From NCBI GenBank assembly GCA_020846815.1, contig JADLDF010000319.1, positions 1-14,233 of the forward strand: a stretch of 14,233 nucleotides of DNA, given 5' to 3'. Within the stretch, counting starts at the first letter, position 1; each line of letters opens with the position of its first letter. A program made the translations under genes and the position numbers. The stretch is from Gammaproteobacteria bacterium (lineage in GTDB: Bacteria; Pseudomonadota; Gammaproteobacteria; Steroidobacterales; Steroidobacteraceae). The notes below the pieces were generated by a model. It had not been told where the DNA came from. It was given only the letters and a program-made list of their open reading frames with translations, and ran no database searches. This document shows, piece by piece, positions 1-5,919 of this stretch.

Positions 1-868
1 GGTCGTTGATCAGGGAGAGCAGCTGGCTCTGGCCGCCGGCGGAGCCGACGTCGGCCGAGTACTTGCCGTTGATGACCATCAGCGGCACGCCCTCGACGCG
101 ATAGCGCTTGGTGAGTTCCTCGGCCTGCTTCAGCTTGGTGTCGACCCACATCGAACGATAGGTCTCGGCGAACTTCTTCTCGTCGACGCCGTTGGCTTTC
201 ACGAACGCGAGCTGCGCCTTGTAGCTCGACTCATCGTCGTTGCCGAGCAGCGGGTTGCCGCCGCGGTTGATGGTGTCGAACACCTTGGCGTGCAGGTCGG
301 CCTCGCGGCCGAGCGCGACCAGGGTGTAGTAGAAGCGCGCATGCGACTTGTGCGCCGGGCCCCACATCACCGGCACGCGCACGAACTCGACGTACGACGG
401 CTTGTTCTTGTTCCAGCTCTCGAGGTACGGGTCGAGCGCGTAGCAGTGGCTGCAGCCGAACCAGAACACCTCGACGACCTCGACCTTGCCGGGGCCGACG
501 TTGGTCGGCTGCGCGGGCACGATCGGCTGGTAGTTCTTGCCGACCTGCCATTTGCCGGCCGGGAGGCGATCCTGCGCCGGCAGCTGCGCGAGGCGCTCGA
601 GCGAGGCGTCGCTGGCCGAGGGGGTGTCCTCGCCGGTCTCGGCCGGCAGGCTCGACGACTCCTGTACCGCGGTGGCGGGCGTGTCGGCGGACGTGGCCGT
701 GGCGGCAGGCGGTGCGGCGGCTGCGGCCGGGTCCGCGGCAGCGGACGCGGCGGACGGGTCGGCCGCGTCGACCGGCTCGGCGGCTTCGCGCGCGCAGGCC
801 GCGAGGCCGGCGGCGCCGAGGAAGGTCAGGCCCGCGATCGCGAGCCGCAGGGGTCGTCGTGTCGTCAT
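1..868 (-). CDS. dsbA: DsbA-family thiol:disulfide oxidoreductase, predicted lipoprotein (partial, C-terminus off window)
   Basis: The visible 289 residues form a thioredoxin-fold DsbA, which introduces disulfides into exported proteins. The active site is CSHC at residues 139-142 in the context FWFGCSHCYALDP, and the cis-proline loop is GVPLMV with Pro262. The family usually has CPHC, so the Pro-to-Ser change may shift the redox potential. The N-terminus is a lipoprotein signal with lipobox LAAC and Cys25. About 75 residues rich in Ala, Pro, Ser, Thr and acidic residues follow before the fold begins near residue 104. E. coli DsbA is soluble and lacks both features, so this one is inferred to be membrane-tethered. 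The ATG has GAGG seven bases upstream. The gene follows cytochrome c4 after 70 bases and is probably co-transcribed with it. Only the last few residues are missing at the left edge. Confidence 0.93.
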   Translation of the reverse strand, partial: MTTRRPLRLAIAGLTFLGAAGLAACAREAAEPVDAADPSAASAAADPAAAAAPPAATATSADTPATAVQESSSLPAETGEDTPSASDASLERLAQLPAQDRLPAGKWQVGKNYQPIVPAQPTNVGPGKVEVVEVFWFGCSHCYALDPYLESWNKNKPSYVEFVRVPVMWGPAHKSHARFYYTLVALGREADLHAKVFDTINRGGNPLLGNDDESSYKAQLAFVKANGVDEKKFAETYRSMWVDTKLKQAEELTKRYRVEGVPLMVINGKYSADVGSAGGQSQLLSLIND

Positions 869-910
869 CACGGTGCCTCGATCCGGTGTCGGAAACGGTC
901 GACGATGCGG

Positions 911-932
911 GCCGGGCAGGCGATCGCCCGGC
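911..932. repeat. Inverted repeat in the cytochrome c4-dsbA gap
   Basis: GCCGGGC (911-917) and GCCCGGC (926-932) form a perfect 7-bp stem with an 8-base loop, just after the cytochrome c4 stop on the minus strand. No T-run follows, so it is not a standard terminator. It could stabilise the upstream mRNA or attenuate dsbA expression. In DNA this GC-rich, such a stem can also arise by chance. Confidence 0.4.
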
Positions 933-938
933 GCCGCG

Positions 939-1634
939 TCAGCGCAGGCCCTGGATGTAGGCGGCGAGGTCGCGCATGTCGTCGGCCGTCAGGCGCTTGG
1001 CGATCGTGGTCATCATGTGACCATTGCGCGAGCGGGTCTTCTGGCCGTTCTGGTCGACGTAGCGCTGCTCGTTCGCATAGCTCGTGAGCTGCTTGATCGT
1101 ATAGACCGAGTGCTGCGCCTGGAGTGCCGGATAGGCGGCGCCGGGATTGCCGCGGCCGACGGGGCCGTGGCAGGCCTTGCAGGACGGGATGTCGCGGCTG
1201 CGGTCGCCGGCGCGATACAGGCGCTCGCCGTTCTGCCAGTGGTTCGGGTCGGCCTCGAGGCCGGCCGGGGTCTGCACCGCGAAGTAGGCGGACAGGTCGG
1301 CGATGTCCTCGTCGGTCAGCGGCGCGGCCATCGGGTACATGACCGGATCGCTGCGCTGGCCGCCGCGGAACAGCAGCAGCTGCTCGCGGACGTAGGCGGC
1401 ATTCTGGCCGGCGAGGCTCGGCCACTCTGGATTGGCGCTGTTGCCGTTCGGGCCATGGCAGGCGGTGCAGACGGCGGCCTTCTGGGCGCCGGCCTCGACA
1501 TTGCCGGCCGGCGGCAACTGGCCGGGAATGATGGGCGTGGGGGTGCCGGCGGCGAACGCGGTCGAGGTCACCGCGGTGACGGACAGGCCCAGCAGGGCGG
1601 CGGTGGCCCAGGCTACACGCTTCGCGTAGGACAT
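939..1634 (-). CDS. Cytochrome c4, periplasmic dihaem cytochrome c
   Basis: A 231-residue protein with two class I cytochrome c domains. Haem sites are CTACH (56-60) and CKACH (152-156). Axial methionines are likely Met99 or Met102 in DPVMYPMAAPL and Met207 or Met208 in RNGHMM. The signal peptide covers residues 1-28 (cleavage near AFA-A), so it is exported before haem attachment. Cytochrome c4 passes electrons from the bc1 complex to terminal oxidases, notably cbb3 type. The ATG at 1634 is chosen because a clean signal peptide starts there; reading further upstream adds about 38 residues with no export signal. A GGAG lies 11 bases upstream. It is divergent from engB and followed by dsbA, an order I recall from Pseudomonas. 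Confidence 0.94.
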   Translation of the reverse strand: MSYAKRVAWATAALLGLSVTAVTSTAFAAGTPTPIIPGQLPPAGNVEAGAQKAAVCTACHGPNGNSANPEWPSLAGQNAAYVREQLLLFRGGQRSDPVMYPMAAPLTDEDIADLSAYFAVQTPAGLEADPNHWQNGERLYRAGDRSRDIPSCKACHGPVGRGNPGAAYPALQAQHSVYTIKQLTSYANEQRYVDQNGQKTRSRNGHMMTTIAKRLTADDMRDLAAYIQGLR

Positions 1635-1801
1635 GACTTCGACGGCTCCAGGAACAGGGGCGGACGGCGCGGATAGTACACTAACTGCCGGTGCCCCAGC
1701 CGGGCTTGGGCTCGAGTCAAGTACCGGATTATTCAGGGTTGTCGCCACGGAGTGAGCATGTCGGGAAGGGGTCGGAGGCCGGTCGTCGCCGGCACGCGTC
1801 C
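1635..1801. promoter_or_regulatory. Divergent promoter region between cytochrome c4 and engB
   Basis: This 167-base gap must hold promoters for both directions. On the minus strand TACTAT (from + 1675-1680) is a possible -10 for cytochrome c4, but no clear -35 sits at 16-18 bases. On the plus strand a TTGGGC (1706-1711) with TTATTC 17 bases later is a weak candidate for engB. An imperfect dyad with arms CTTG (1705-1708) and CAAG (1718-1721) around CTCGAG lies in the middle and could be an operator. None of these matches is strong. Confidence 0.35.
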
Positions 1802-2431
1802 ATGAGCCGCTGGCCGCGCGTCGAGTTCATGCTGAGCGTGGCCGCGCCGCCGCAGTTCCCGCCCGACCAAGGCGCCGAGGCGGCGTTCGCCGGCCGCTCG
1901 AACGCCGGGAAGTCGAGCGCGATCAACGCGATCTGCGAGCGCAAGGCGCTGGCGCGCACCAGCAAGACGCCCGGCCAGACGCGGCTGCTGAACTACTTCC
2001 AGCTCGAGCCGGGCGCACGCCTCGTCGACCTGCCGGGCTATGGTTTCGCCGAGGTGCGCGCCGAGGAGCGCCGCAAGTGGGTGCCGCTGATCGACCGGCT
2101 GCGCGAGCGTGAGTCGCTGCGCGGCCTCTTCCTGATCGTGGATTCGCGCCGCGGCATCCGCGACGAGGACCTGGCGCTGGTCGACTGGGCGCAGCCGCCG
2201 CGCCGCGCGGTGCACGTGCTGCTGGCCAAGTGCGACAAGCTGAACCGCGCTGAACGGGCGAAGCTGCTGCGCGAGTCGCAGGCGATCCTCGGCGAGGCGG
2301 CAACGGCGCAGCTGTTCTCGGCGCACGATGGGCAGGGTGTACGCGACGCCCAGGATATGCTGGCTGCAGTACTGGCTCGCCAAAAAGAAAACCCCGGTGA
2401 CCTCCGAAGGAAGCCACCGGGGCCAGACTAA
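1802..2431 (+). CDS. engB: Ribosome biogenesis GTP-binding protein EngB (YihA/YsxC)
   Basis: A 209-residue TRAFAC-class GTPase required for late assembly of the large ribosomal subunit. Seen motifs: G1 GRSNAGKSS (31-39), the switch I segment ARTSKTPGQTRLLN (51-64), G3 DLPGYG (76-81), G4 AKCDK (142-146, where most relatives have TKADK) and G5 FSA (172-174). Length matches the family. The ATG at 1802 gives the usual short lead-in before the conserved start of the domain but has no clear Shine-Dalgarno. An in-frame TTG near 1740 is an alternative, and Met10 at 1829 looks too short. The tail (about residues 195-209), rich in Pro, Arg and Asp, is encoded by a strong hairpin that reads as a terminator on the other strand. 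Confidence 0.95.
   Translation: MSRWPRVEFMLSVAAPPQFPPDQGAEAAFAGRSNAGKSSAINAICERKALARTSKTPGQTRLLNYFQLEPGARLVDLPGYGFAEVRAEERRKWVPLIDRLRERESLRGLFLIVDSRRGIRDEDLALVDWAQPPRRAVHVLLAKCDKLNRAERAKLLRESQAILGEAATAQLFSAHDGQGVRDAQDMLAAVLARQKENPGDLRRKPPGPD
2382..2422 (-). terminator. Leftward rho-independent terminator inside the 3' end of engB
   Basis: CCCCGGTG (2392-2399) pairs perfectly with CACCGGGG (2415-2422), and the loop can form a further CCT/AGG stem. On the minus strand the stem is followed directly by TTTTCTTTTT (from + 2382-2391), the signature of an intrinsic terminator. On the plus strand no T-run follows, so it is directional. The only minus-strand unit reading towards it is the outer-membrane barrel gene at 2685-3341, giving a 3' UTR of about 260 bases. 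It would also shield engB from antisense transcription. The hairpin lies wholly within engB coding sequence. Confidence 0.72.
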
Positions 2432-2684
2432 CCCGGCACAGGTCTCGTTGGGCCGGGCTGTACCCGCTCAGGGAGGGAAGCGGGGAGCGCCTTGCGGTGC
2501 TCAATGGATTGGAGCCGGGCGCTCGCTGGAAGTTCCGGAAAATCTCAGAAATTTATCTGTTTCGAATCAGCCACTTATTCAGTGCTTTGTGGTGTCTGGG
2601 CAACAGCTGTTCCGCAGTTTCGTGCCCGCTGATTACACCCGCCCGCGCGAGCGAACGGACGCGATCCGGGGGTCATGTAGCCCT
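2432..2684. other. Intergenic region between convergent engB and barrel protein gene
   Basis: I see no convincing gene here. It holds a small hairpin just after engB (GAGCGCC 2485-2491, loop TTGC, GGTGCTC 2496-2502, with one G-T pair) that lacks a T-run. Around 2535-2590 is a distinctly AT-rich stretch for this genome, including one copy of an imperfect repeat. It would be the 3' UTR of the barrel gene on the minus strand. Confidence 0.5.
2558..2576. repeat. Imperfect AT-rich repeat, copy 1 (downstream of barrel gene)
   Basis: TGTTTCGAATCAG followed by CCACTT. It matches copy 2 at 3430-3449 (TGTTTCGAAATCAG then TGACTT) except for one inserted A and two changed bases. AAATT lies a few bases before both copies. 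The core around TTCGAA is nearly palindromic, so it could be a protein-binding site. The two copies flank the barrel protein gene in the same orientation. Confidence 0.45.
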
Positions 2685-3341
2685 TCAGAGGAAGGTCCAG
2701 GTGAGGCCGAGGCTGATCAGTTCTGCGCCATCGGTGTCGGCGATGTCGAAGCGTTCGTACTCGAGTCGCGCGGCGAGGCTGCCGAGCCGGGCCTGGACGC
2801 CGGCGCCGTAGGCGAACTCGGTGCCCGAGTCGTCGAGATCGTCGAGCGAGATGCCGGTGGTACGGGCGTTCGATTCCCAGCGTGCGACGCCGGCCTTGGC
2901 ATAGAGGTCGACGAGCGGCAGCGGCAGGAAACCGACTGCATAGGCCGCGTAGGCCTTGCCGTCGACCTCGACGCCTATGGGTCCGAGGGTGGCGCCATCC
3001 TTGCCGAGGTCGATGTAGTTGAACTCGACACCGAAGGCGTCGAGCGGACGGAATCCGGCGATGAGCTTGAAGCTGTCGTCTTCGAAGTCGATCGACGGGC
3101 CGATGTCGTCGATCTTGGCCTGCGTGAAGCCGGCGCCCAGGTAGAACCCGTTGTCGGCCGCATGAGCGGCACCGCCCGGCAGCAGGCTCCCGGCGAGCAG
3201 CGCGAGGCCGAGCAGGGCGCCGGTGGTCGCGAACCGCGGGCCGCAGCGGTCCGCAGCAGCAGGCCGGGCCGCGGCGACGGAGGCTGCGGCGGGGCCGCGC
3301 AGGCGGCGGCGGAAGGTCAGGGTGGGTGAGCGGGGACTCAT
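2685..3341 (-). CDS. Small outer-membrane beta-barrel protein (OmpA-barrel/OMP_b-brl-like)
   Basis: A 218-residue predicted 8-stranded barrel. After the export signal the mature part starts near ADNGFYLGAGFTQAK and shows alternating polar and hydrophobic strands (SFKLIAGFRPLDAFGVEFNY, AELISLGLTWTFL) typical of porin-family domains. There is no OmpA peptidoglycan-binding domain. The C-terminus is TFL, where a terminal Phe is more usual. The N-terminus is unusually long: about 38 Arg- and Ala-rich residues precede the hydrophobic core (GALLGLALLAGSLL), with likely cleavage after AHA at 61. The ATG is kept because GGAGAAG lies six bases upstream, the codons from it on have GC-rich third positions, and no closer start exists. 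OmpW was considered but its hallmark motifs are not evident. It stands alone between two intergenic gaps; its role is unknown. Confidence 0.82.
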   Translation of the reverse strand: MSPRSPTLTFRRRLRGPAAASVAAARPAAADRCGPRFATTGALLGLALLAGSLLPGGAAHAADNGFYLGAGFTQAKIDDIGPSIDFEDDSFKLIAGFRPLDAFGVEFNYIDLGKDGATLGPIGVEVDGKAYAAYAVGFLPLPLVDLYAKAGVARWESNARTTGISLDDLDDSGTEFAYGAGVQARLGSLAARLEYERFDIADTDGAELISLGLTWTFL

Positions 3342-3429
3342 GCTGCTTCTCCGGGTGACGGGACAGCCTTGTCAGACGCGCCGCGAGGCCGGAAGTTCGC
3401 TGGAACAGCGTCGGCGGATGACGACAAAT

Positions 3430-3449
3430 TGTTTCGAAATCAGTGACTT
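3430..3449. repeat. Imperfect AT-rich repeat, copy 2 (upstream of barrel gene)
   Basis: TGTTTCGAAATCAG then TGACTT, matching copy 1 at 2558-2576. This copy is close to a dyad: TGTTTCGAAATCA reads TGATTTCGAAACA on the other strand. Being upstream of the barrel gene, it could act as an operator. Confidence 0.45.
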
Positions 3450-3487
3450 GCGGTCTGCCCAGTGAGATGCTAAGGAGGCGGGACGAA

Positions 3488-3503
3488 GGCTGCGCTCGCA
3501 GCC
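3488..3503 (-). terminator. Possible terminator hairpin after the kinase gene
   Basis: GGCTGC (3488-3493), loop GCTC, GCAGCC (3498-3503) form a perfect 6-bp stem 13 bases beyond the kinase stop on the minus strand. It is followed by TTCGTCC, not a proper T-run, so termination would be weak or Rho-assisted. The position suits the end of the three-gene operon. Confidence 0.35.
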
Positions 3504-3516
3504 GTGGCCGCTCGCT

Positions 3517-5919
3517 TCAGTCCGTCGCCGCGTGCGCCGCGGCCGGCAGGCGCAGGTAGAACTCGCTGCCGTCGAGACCGTCGCGCCGCTCGCGCAGCCC
3601 GGCCTCGCCGGCGTGCCGCGCGGCGACCACGCGCACGAGTGCGAGCCCGAGGCCGTAGCCGGTCGTCACCGGACGCTCCGTGCCCGGCGGCCGTGCGGGG
3701 CCGGCCGGTTCCTGGGCGTCGTCGCGCCCGCGCTGGAAGTGCTCGAACAGGCGCGACCGGATCTGCGGATCCACGCCGGGGCCGGCGTCGATCACGCGCA
3801 GTTCGTGCCGGTTGGTGGTGACCGGCGCGAGTTCGAGCCGCACGGCGCTGCCTGGCGGCGCGAAGCGGATCGCATTGCGCAGCAGGTTGATCACGGCGCG
3901 TGCCACCAGGGCGCGGTCGCCGAGTACTGGCGCTGGCTGTGGCGCATCGACGAGCAACGACACCTGTGCGAGCCGCGCCGCAGCCCAGGTCTCGTCGACG
4001 CCGTCCTGCAGTGCGTCGCGCAGATCGAACGGCTCGAAGCGGCTGGCGTCGAGCGTTTCGGCGCGCGTCAGCACGAGGAAGTCGTCGGCAAGATCCATCG
4101 AGCGCCGTGCCAGCGACTCGACGCGTGCGGCGAACTCGCGCGGCGCAAGCGCGCGCGCCGCGTCGTGCTGCAGCTCGGACAGCGCTAGTAGCGAAGTCAG
4201 CGGGCTACGCATGTCGTGGGACAGGAAGCGCGCGAGATCCTCGCGCTCGCGCTGCGAGTCGCGCAGTCCGGTGACGTCGGTAAAGCTGATCAGCTTGCCG
4301 AGATGGTGGCCGGCGTCGTCGACGAAGGGCGCGATGCGCAGCAGCAGGTTGCGCGCGCGTTCGCCCGCACGCGGCAAGGTGCGCAGCTCGGTCCCGTCCA
4401 CCATTGCCGGTAGGGTCGCGAGTGCCGCGCGCCCCGCGCCAAAGCGCACGTCGAGCAGCGCGCCGAGCGGCGCGTCGATGAGCGAGGCATCGGTGCCGAG
4501 CAGCCTCGCCGCCGACGGGCTTGCCAGTGCGACGCGATCCTCGAGGTCGACGACCAACACGGCGTCGGGCAGCCCGGCGATCGTGTCGGTGAGCAGGCGG
4601 CGCAGCTCTCGGACCCGCGTCGTCGCCGCATCGACGAGGTCGATGCGCCACTGCAAGGGGTCGTCGCCGGCGGTCGCGGCCAACGTCAGTGCGGACTCGC
4701 GCGTCAGGGGCGTTCTTTCGGCCATGAGCCGCAGGAACTCCTGCTCGAGAAAACGCTGCGTGGCTTCGAGCCGTCGCCAGTTCCACAGCGGATAGGCGAA
4801 TGTCAGCACCGCGAGCGCCGCCGATGGCGGCCACCACCATGCGCCGATGCGCAGCGCCAGCGCGCTCGCGGCGAGCGTGCCAACCCACAGTGCCAGCAGC
4901 AGCAGCAGCGAGCGCCGCGGCGTCAGCCACAGGAAGCCGGCGAACGCGGCGAGCAGTGGCAGCGTGCCGAGCGCCAGGCGCGGCGCCGGCGCGGCTCTGA
5001 CGATGCCCTTGCCAGTGCGCAGCGTCTGCAGCACGTTGGCGCCGAATTCCACGCCGGCGGTGTTGCGGCCGTCGCGCGACAGCGGCGTGGCATAGGCATC
5101 GCCGAGACCCTGTGCCGTCGCACCGACCAGCACCCAGCGGCCGCGCAGGCGCGACGCGTCGATGGCACCCGTCAGCACGTCGACATACGGCAGGGTCGTG
5201 AAATGTCCCGGTGGACCGAGAAACGGGATCATCATACGCAGGTCGCGCACCCAGGCGTCGGCCGGCGCGCCGGCGAGGTCCGGATGACGCTCGCCGCGCA
5301 GCGGCGCGATCTCGCCGGGCGCAAGGCGTTCCAGCAGCGCTAGCGTGAGATGCGCATGTCGCAGCCGACCGCGGCCCTCGCGCAGGTAGACGCTGCGTGC
5401 GATCCCGTCGCGGTCGATCTCGACATGCGCGTGGCCGAGCGCGGCTGCGGCACCGGCTAGCGGTTCGACCGGTAGTCGCTCGACCAGGGAAGAGCCACCG
5501 CCGGGCCTGGGCTCGCTCACGGCGATCAGCGGCAACACGGTCGGTGGGCCGGCGACCAGCGCAGCGGCGAGCAACGCATCGTCGAGGCCGCCTTCGGTGA
5601 AGATCACGTCGAGCGCGACGCCGCGCACGCCGGCGGCGCGCAGCCGCTCCAGCAAGCGCGCGTGCACGGAGCGCGGCCAGGGCCAGCGACCGAGTGCCGC
5701 GACACTGGCATCGTCGATGGCGATGATCACGACGTCCGCGGGTGCCGGGTCGCCGCGCATCGCAGCGTCGTACAGCGCGAGGTCGGCACGCCACAGCAGC
5801 TCGCCGCCGTCGATGACGGTCAGTGCCAGCAGCAGCACCATCAACAGCAGCGCCCACTGCGCGCGGGTGCGCAGGCGGGCCGGCGCGGGGCCGCGGGCGC
5901 GGCGCCGGTCCGCCGTCAC
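3517..5919 (-). CDS. CHASE2-PAS sensor histidine kinase
   Basis: An 800-residue membrane kinase. Order from the GTG start: TM1 (about 21-36); a periplasmic CHASE2 sensor domain (about 42-302, with VVIIAIDDASVAALGRWPWP and AGVEFGANVLQTL); three TM helices (about 317-380); a PAS-like domain (about 442-552, GLPDAVLVVDLEDR); HisKA with phospho-accepting His568 in LSHDMRSPL; and HATPase with N-box NLLRNAIRF, G1 DAGPGV and G2 GYGLGLALV. The catalytic motifs look intact. The ATP lid carries an extra Pro- and Gly-rich stretch. The GTG at 5919 overlaps the upstream stop as GTGA. It is preferred over ATG 5973 because the 18 codons between have AT-rich third positions while GC-rich ones begin right after the GTG. 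Neither start has a good Shine-Dalgarno. The partner is probably the regulator two genes upstream. The ligand is unknown. Confidence 0.9.
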   Translation of the reverse strand: MTADRRRARGPAPARLRTRAQWALLLMVLLLALTVIDGGELLWRADLALYDAAMRGDPAPADVVIIAIDDASVAALGRWPWPRSVHARLLERLRAAGVRGVALDVIFTEGGLDDALLAAALVAGPPTVLPLIAVSEPRPGGGSSLVERLPVEPLAGAAAALGHAHVEIDRDGIARSVYLREGRGRLRHAHLTLALLERLAPGEIAPLRGERHPDLAGAPADAWVRDLRMMIPFLGPPGHFTTLPYVDVLTGAIDASRLRGRWVLVGATAQGLGDAYATPLSRDGRNTAGVEFGANVLQTLRTGKGIVRAAPAPRLALGTLPLLAAFAGFLWLTPRRSLLLLLALWVGTLAASALALRIGAWWWPPSAALAVLTFAYPLWNWRRLEATQRFLEQEFLRLMAERTPLTRESALTLAATAGDDPLQWRIDLVDAATTRVRELRRLLTDTIAGLPDAVLVVDLEDRVALASPSAARLLGTDASLIDAPLGALLDVRFGAGRAALATLPAMVDGTELRTLPRAGERARNLLLRIAPFVDDAGHHLGKLISFTDVTGLRDSQREREDLARFLSHDMRSPLTSLLALSELQHDAARALAPREFAARVESLARRSMDLADDFLVLTRAETLDASRFEPFDLRDALQDGVDETWAAARLAQVSLLVDAPQPAPVLGDRALVARAVINLLRNAIRFAPPGSAVRLELAPVTTNRHELRVIDAGPGVDPQIRSRLFEHFQRGRDDAQEPAGPARPPGTERPVTTGYGLGLALVRVVAARHAGEAGLRERRDGLDGSEFYLRLPAAAHAATD

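Larger units (their letters stand above)
3342..3516. promoter_or_regulatory. Upstream region of the barrel protein gene
   Basis: This 175-base gap separates the kinase stop from the barrel gene start and must contain the barrel promoter, reading leftward. No good -35/-10 pair is visible. The AT-rich segment at 3425-3449, holding copy 2 of the TTCGAA repeat about 90-110 bases before the ATG, is the likeliest regulatory site. Confidence 0.35.

Noticed and set aside
537..1676. A 379-codon plus-strand open frame opposite dsbA and cytochrome c4
   Set aside because: It crosses two well-identified minus-strand genes and their gap, and its product is low-complexity Ala/Gly/Arg.
4882..4912. CAGCAG-type short tandem repeats inside the kinase gene
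   Set aside because: They encode a run of Leu and neighbours in a membrane helix with GC-rich codons, so coding bias explains them.
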